The position numbers were made by a program, and so were the translations under genes. Under the pieces are notes generated by a model. The model made no database searches and was not told the origin of the DNA. It worked only from the letters and a program-made list of their open reading frames with translations. A stretch of DNA of 64,000 bases from Daucus carota subsp. sativus (taxonomy: Eukaryota; Streptophyta; Magnoliopsida; Apiales; Apiaceae): the NCBI RefSeq assembly GCF_001625215.2, contig NC_030387.2:29721606-29785605 (forward strand), in the 5' to 3' direction. Positions 58,801 to 64,000 of the stretch are shown one piece after another. The stretch's first letter is position 1; the number at the start of each line of letters is the position of its first letter.

Positions 58801-61800
58801 TTATCTACCGTGGGTATTGAACACCAGAAATAGTTGCAGTCATCTTTATTGCCATTACTTGTATAGTATGTGGATTTCATTTTTACTTGTATACATCTCT
58901 CACAGAACTCGTATTTTTTTTTTGCAAACTAGATTGCTGGAGGTATATGGGCGGATAAAGTTGGGGGCAAGCTGGTATTAGGTTTTGGAGTTGTCTGGTG
59001 GTCAATTGCAACAATTATGACACCTATTGCTGCAAAAATTGGGCTTCCTTTCTTACTTGTCATGCGTGCCTTTATGGGGATTGGTGAGGTTGGCCTCTTG
59101 TAATACTTAAACCTGATTTTTACACTTGTTCAAGGTTCATCTGACTGATTGATTATAATACTACATGGATTTAATGTGGAGTGGAGATAAAGTATTAGCT
59201 TGGGAGCATGACAAGTCTTCTAATGGTTTTCTGGAAGTTGTTGGGTTTTCTGTAGATTTGCCAGCATGTTTTCATTTTGTGCTAAGGCTTTGTTAAGGAT
59301 CACACAACAATTTCTTCTTCTTTTTATCCCCCATCTTACTCTGGATACAAGTGCGGACCCTTGGGCTTTATATCTGTTACTCGTCAGCTTTCACCTCATC
59401 TCCTCTCTTCTTTGGAGTAAACCTCTGTACGAAGAGTTTGATGGTTTTCTTCCCCAAATCTGTCTTGACTTTATCCAATTCAGATAAAACCTCTTTAAGA
59501 GGAGGTAGTGGCTTTGATTTTATCCTGATTGACTGTATCTTTGGCAGCCATTTTCCTTTAGCTAGACTTCAACATCAAACCTTCAATACTTGTGGCTTTG
59601 ATTCTATTAGGTTGAGTGTATCTTTGGCAGCCATTTCCTTTAGCTAGACTTCAACATTGAAGAGTGGAGTTGTTTCCTTAATCTCTTCCATCCCCTACCC
59701 TTCACTTTTTCTAATGCAGTTCCCAATACTTTTGCAGTGTCATCTTACTACATTCTAAGATAATGATCCTTTCTTAACAGGGTGTTGCTATGCCTGCCAT
59801 GAATAATATGCTTTCAAAATGGATTCCTGTCTCTGAGAGAAGCAGATCACTTGCACTTGTCTACAGTGGCATGTATCTCGGTTCTGTGACAGGATTGGCC
59901 CTCTCTCCTGCTTTGATCCACAAGTTTGGATGGCCATCTGTATTCTACTCTTTTGGTTCTCTTGGGAGTATCTGGTTTGCATTGTGGCTTAGCAAAGTGA
60001 GTGTTTTTCAGAAATTCTGATCATGACAAATATCTATGAATTTAGTTTGCGAAATTTGTATATATTTTACTCCTCTCAAACAAACAAAACTTTTTTGTCT
60101 CAATTAATTACATTGCCCAACTTTGAAATTAAAACGATATATGTATTTATTTAAAGTCATTAATTATGGAGAATGAACTTATTGCTTTCTCCAGGCCCAT
60201 AGTTCACCCAAAGAGGATCCAAAACTTAGTGTGGAAGAGAAGAAAGTTATTTTGGCAGGCAGCGTCTCAAAGGAACCTGTCTCCGTCATTCCATGGAAAT
60301 TAATTTTATCAAAGGCACCTGTCTGGGCTCTCATTATATCTCACTTCTGTCACAATTGGGGAACTTTTATACTTTTAACATGGATGCCGACATACTATAA
60401 CCAGGTATCGAACTAAAATTTAAGAGTTGGTTGGGACATGTAGTGTCTTTGATAGTGAATGCATAGGCATGGGCAGATACACAAATATCGGAGGTCCCAA
60501 TATATTAGGAATGTTTGCTGCATACACAACATAGCAAATCCAAATAGACTATTGTGCGTTTGTAGCTGATATCAGCTTTCAAGTTTAATCTAGACAGCAT
60601 ATATGTAGCGGATGAGAAACATGTTGGCCAATTAAATGCCACTAGTATCAGTTATGGAAATTTAGTATACTACTAATCTGTAAAGTAACTAAAGAAATCT
60701 CTATATAATTACTTTCTCAGGTCTTGAAGTTCAACTTGACTGAATCGGGCCTACTTTGTGTACTTCCATGGTTAACTATGGCCATATTTGCAAATATAGG
60801 AGGTTGGATTGCAGACACACTTGTTAGCAGAGGTCTCTCGATTACAGCAGTTCGCAAGGCAAGAATGATTCCGGCTTGTCATTTAGTGTGTTTAAGTGAA
60901 TATGTGTGATTTTCTAATGCTTACATGATTGAACTGAAAATGCTTTTAGAGATGAAAATATTATTCTAGTTTCTAGTTTACATTTTTTTCACAAGTTCAG
61001 ATATCAGACGAGATACTGTCAAACGATACAATGTACTATCAGAGGGGTTCAGCTTGTTTAACTATTTAGAATCCTTGAATTATGCAGATAATGCAATCAA
61101 TCGGATTTTTGGGCCCTGCTTTCTTTCTCACACAGTTGAGCCGTGTTAGGACCCCTGCTTTAGCGGTGCTGTGCATGTCATGCAGTCAGGTTTGAACTAC
61201 CTGATTTCCTTTATAGTTGAGGTTTATTGAACTTTAGTATATTTTGGATTTACATATAAAGAAAAATTTGCAGCATGTACCTACTGGCATGGTTGTGATG
61301 AAGAGAGTTAACTTCACTGTACATGATTCTGACACTAAATTTGCTTACCCAGGATTTATCATTTTTAAAATTTTGTTCTAATCACAGCACAGTATTCTGG
61401 ATTCTAATAGTCCTCAATTTTCACTATGCATATTCTTCTGCTTCATTATATATGGTCTTCCTGCCATGCCTAAGTCCATAAACAACTAACTTGTTTGATT
61501 ATCACTTTAGAAAGTTACTTGGTTACTACTTGGGTAGATGTAGCATCAGTAGTTCAGATAATGGTTTTTGTAGCAAGCAGTATGATAAAACTTATCTCTG
61601 CGCTATTCCTTCTTTGGAAGTGAATATGACTCGTATACTCCTGTATTGTTTCGAATTGAAATCTAGGTAACATCTGAGTGGTTAGATAAGAGAAAGATCA
61701 ACCCTAAAAGCTAGTTGCCTATCAAGAGTAGCATATAGAGCTTTTTGACAACATCTAGGTTTTCCAGTTGGTCCTACTTTATTAGCTTAGTTCTGTTTGG

Positions 61801-62411
61801 AAGATACAATTACTATTGTAGGCAAAACCAATATTAAAATTTAGTAGAACTTGCTTCCAGATGAATAATGCAAACTAGATTCTAATGGCTTTTTTTACTT
61901 TCTATCTTAATAGGGATTGGATGCATTCTCCCAGTCCGGACTCTACTCCAATCACCAAGACATTGGGCCGCGTTATTCTGTGAGTACATACCATGCTTCA
62001 TCAGTTTTGTATAATAGTCAACATATGTATGCAACATTTATTTAAAATCTAAGATATGTCATTACAGCTTTAGGAAAGGTTTACTGTATTGTATCCATCC
62101 ATTATCTTCTGAATACCCGCAATTTGAAGAAAGATTTCTGAAAATGTTTCCCATGGCAGGGAGTGTTGTTGGGACTATCAAACACTGCAGGTGTGCTTGC
62201 AGGGGTCTTTGGTACCGCTGCAACCGGATACATACTCCAGAAAGGTATCTTAAGTTATTGTTGGATCTAATCCTTGGGAGTTGGATGCTGTATCTTAAAT
62301 TATGTTTTTGCAGGATCCTGGGACGACGTATTTAAGGTTTCCGTTATACTTTACATTATTGGAACATTAGTGTGGAATCTGTTTTCAACTGGAGAGAAAA
62401 TCCTAGACTAA
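55879..62411 (+). CDS. PHT4;4: PHT4;4/ANTR2-type plastid anion (ascorbate/phosphate) transporter (11 exons)
   Basis: Exons: 55879-55933, 56969-57429, 58268-58375, 58933-59088, 59781-59996, 60195-60404, 60721-60858, 61088-61189, 61914-61979, 62160-62244 and 62314-62411. They total 1,695 nt and 564 residues. All introns are GT-AG except the one after exon 7, which is GC-AG. The first 150 or so residues (MAIGAVVSHRNFGSFLGSGK...) are a long hydroxylated and basic plastid-targeting region. A major facilitator domain of about 12 helices follows, from WELPKRWVIVLLCFTAFLL. The loop motif GGIWADKVGGKLVL and the SLC17-type AMNNMLSKWIP and QSGLYSNHQDI are present. The end NLFSTGEKILD matches the family. 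Arabidopsis PHT4;4 moves ascorbate across the chloroplast envelope, driven by ion gradients. The same role is inferred here from similarity. Confidence 0.93.
59507..59660. repeat. Two tandem copies of an about 82-bp unit in a PHT4;4 intron
   Basis: The segment containing gtggctttgatt, gtatctttggcagccatt and tttagctagacttcaacat occurs twice, the second copy starting near 59590. It lies in intron 4. Confidence 0.85.
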
Positions 62412-63525
62412 TTCATGCATGTGAAAGGGATGCAGCCTATAGATCAAGTGGTGATAGGTGAGATGTAAAGTTCAGAAAAGTATCCAATTTCCAAATGGCA
62501 AGATAATTTTGCAGCGAACAAACGAAAGAGGCCACCATTTTCATAGTTCTCTCATCCAGTCTCGGACAACTAAGTTGCTTCTCCAAAACAGTTTTGTGGG
62601 ATTGGCTTATGAAAATCATGTACTGGCCTTGCAGTTTGTTGTAATTATAGAACAATTGGGTTTACATTTTCTGGTTATTTTACAACCATAATCTCATATG
62701 CAGCTAATACAGAGCTTTGCATATACACAAAATTGTCAAAGGTAATACCTGTGTATCTTTATGCCTTTTAATTCCTGTGTTTCCCGGCATTACAGAGCCA
62801 TCTGCATCAAACCAGAGTTTCTGCAGTCTTCACATCCTGTTTCCTTCGGTTTTGTGCTACATGATTTTAGGGTGTGATGCTAAACTGCTAATATAAGTCA
62901 TATCATATGGTTGGGAGAGGGAGGGAGGGACACGAGCCCCTCAGGCGTATTCCTCCTTTTGCTGCTCAGATTCCCCAATTCTCAAACAAAGGAGAATAGA
63001 AGAAAGCATACTTTCATTAAACATTTTAATTTAAAAAAAAAAAAATCTTGTTGAGTTACGTACTTACCTCAAAACAAAGAAACAGCAGTTTCCCCATAAT
63101 TTATAGAATCAAGCTGCTGAGGGAGGGAGGGAGACCAAATTTTATATATGCGGTCAGATACAAAATTAGCCAAATTTCAAGAGCACCGAGAGAAGCAGAA
63201 CTCTACTAAAGAAATTAGTTTCACATTACTAGAGTACTGATCCTCATCATTCATTTACAATGCAGAATGTAGTATGGCATTGATACAAGCTTCAGTCCAT
63301 ATTAGTGCTAGTATGGACAACTACAGTAAAGCATATGAAATCCAAAACCAAAGTAATACAGGAAATCCAAAACTAGAGTAGTAGTTGAGTAACAAGCAAA
63401 TATTAACAAGTAGCTTTGTTACGTTTTCAAAGGACTAGGATGTCTTTTACTCATCCTAGTAACCACAATCTAAACTTTCACTTTCTCAATTTGCCTTCGT
63501 TCTTAACTTTTTCGCCATTGCTGCC
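62412..63525. other. 3' region of the PHT4 gene and spacer
   Basis: Probable 3' UTR up to about 62700-62900, then spacer with two gggaggga tracts and A-rich stretches. It should also hold the 3' UTR of the minus-strand gene that ends at 63526. No other gene is seen. Confidence 0.45.
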
Positions 63526-63630
63526 TTAACGCTGAGATGTGGTGCGGCCTCTGATAACTGAACCACTTTGATGGCCACCAACTAATACACTATTCAACCC
63601 GGAGAAGGGGCCCAGCATCTTGCTCATCTT
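63526..63630 (-). CDS. Probable last exon of an unidentified gene (partial)
   Basis: On the minus strand an acceptor (gttgcag, 63637-63631) opens a frame of 34 residues, KMSKMLGPFSGLNSVLVGGH followed by QSGSVIRGRTTSQR, then TAA at 63528-63526. Codon use and base composition differ from the AT-rich surroundings, as expected for an exon. The rest of the gene would lie in the following introns or beyond the window. I do not recognise the protein. Confidence 0.4.
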   Translation of the reverse strand, partial: KMSKMLGPFSGLNSVLVGGHQSGSVIRGRTTSQR

Positions 63631-64000
63631 CTGCAACATTGCCAAGCAAGGGTAACCTTTAATGATTAGTAAACTGAATGCGCGTAAAACTAGTAATTGA
63701 AGCAAATAAACGATGACCAGTTAAAATATTGTAGACATCTCCTTTCCACTTTGATTAGCTTGTCAATTTTCACGTGCGCTTCTAAGAGATGGTGAAAAAA
63801 GGAAACTGTTCAACTTCACACATCTATAGCATGCAATGCACATGTAACAACATACCATAAATACAACTTACATATTTGATCTAATATGATAAGATGACAA
63901 AACATACTAAATTTTTTTTTAAAATAAATTATCTAACAACATACCATAAATACAACTTACATAAACTTGTTTTAGAGCAACCCCAACCATGAAAAACCAT
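63631..64000. other. Window end, nothing identified
   Basis: AT-rich, presumably intron of the partial minus-strand gene. A 20-bp phrase (aacataccataaatacaact) occurs twice, at about 63848 and 63939. Confidence 0.4.

Overview
The window is nuclear DNA from a eudicot plant. The evidence is spliced genes with GT-AG introns, plant-only families (an SBT1-type subtilase, BZR1-domain and plastid beta-amylases, a PRONE RopGEF, EIX-type receptor-like proteins, a PHT4 transporter), AT-rich spacers, MITE-like inverted repeats and a Ty3/gypsy gag fossil. I cannot name the species.

Layout. 1-5.9 kb holds an intronless SBT1.1-type subtilase (+) and ribosomal protein eL36 (-), followed by a 689-bp foldback element close to the eL36 promoter. 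7.8-9.0 kb is a decayed duplicate of the 3' part of a beta-amylase gene. 9.2-18.8 kb carries two tandem EIX-like receptor-like protein (RLP) genes (-). The first is interrupted by one in-frame stop, and the spacer between them is littered with copies of the RLP upstream region and an LRR fragment. 19-25 kb is AT-rich accessory DNA with a MITE, a TA microsatellite and an incomplete Ty3/gypsy element (one LTR plus gag).

25.5-42.7 kb holds two beta-amylase genes in tandem (-). One is BAM7-like, with an N-terminal BZR1 DNA-binding domain; the other is BAM2-like, with a putative plastid transit peptide. The eight introns of the amylase domain interrupt both genes at the same points, so they are duplicates. 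The BZR1 copy has replaced two active-site residues, Asp53 and Glu380 in soybean numbering, by Asn and Gly, whereas the plastid copy keeps them. The pair therefore looks like a split into a DNA-binding sensor or regulator and a working plastid enzyme.

44.6-49.7 kb holds a small C2-domain protein (+) and a RopGEF (+). A third RLP (-) follows at 50.4-53.7 kb. 55.9-62.4 kb is an 11-exon PHT4;4/ANTR2-type plastid anion transporter (+) with one GC-AG intron. A probable last exon of an unidentified minus-strand gene lies at 63.5 kb. The neighbourhood of BAM2, RopGEF and PHT4;4 matches, from memory, the top of Arabidopsis chromosome 4, so this is an old conserved block into and around which RLP genes and repeats have been added.

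Exon boundaries were worked out by hand from reading frame, splice signals and family conservation. None has been checked against transcripts.
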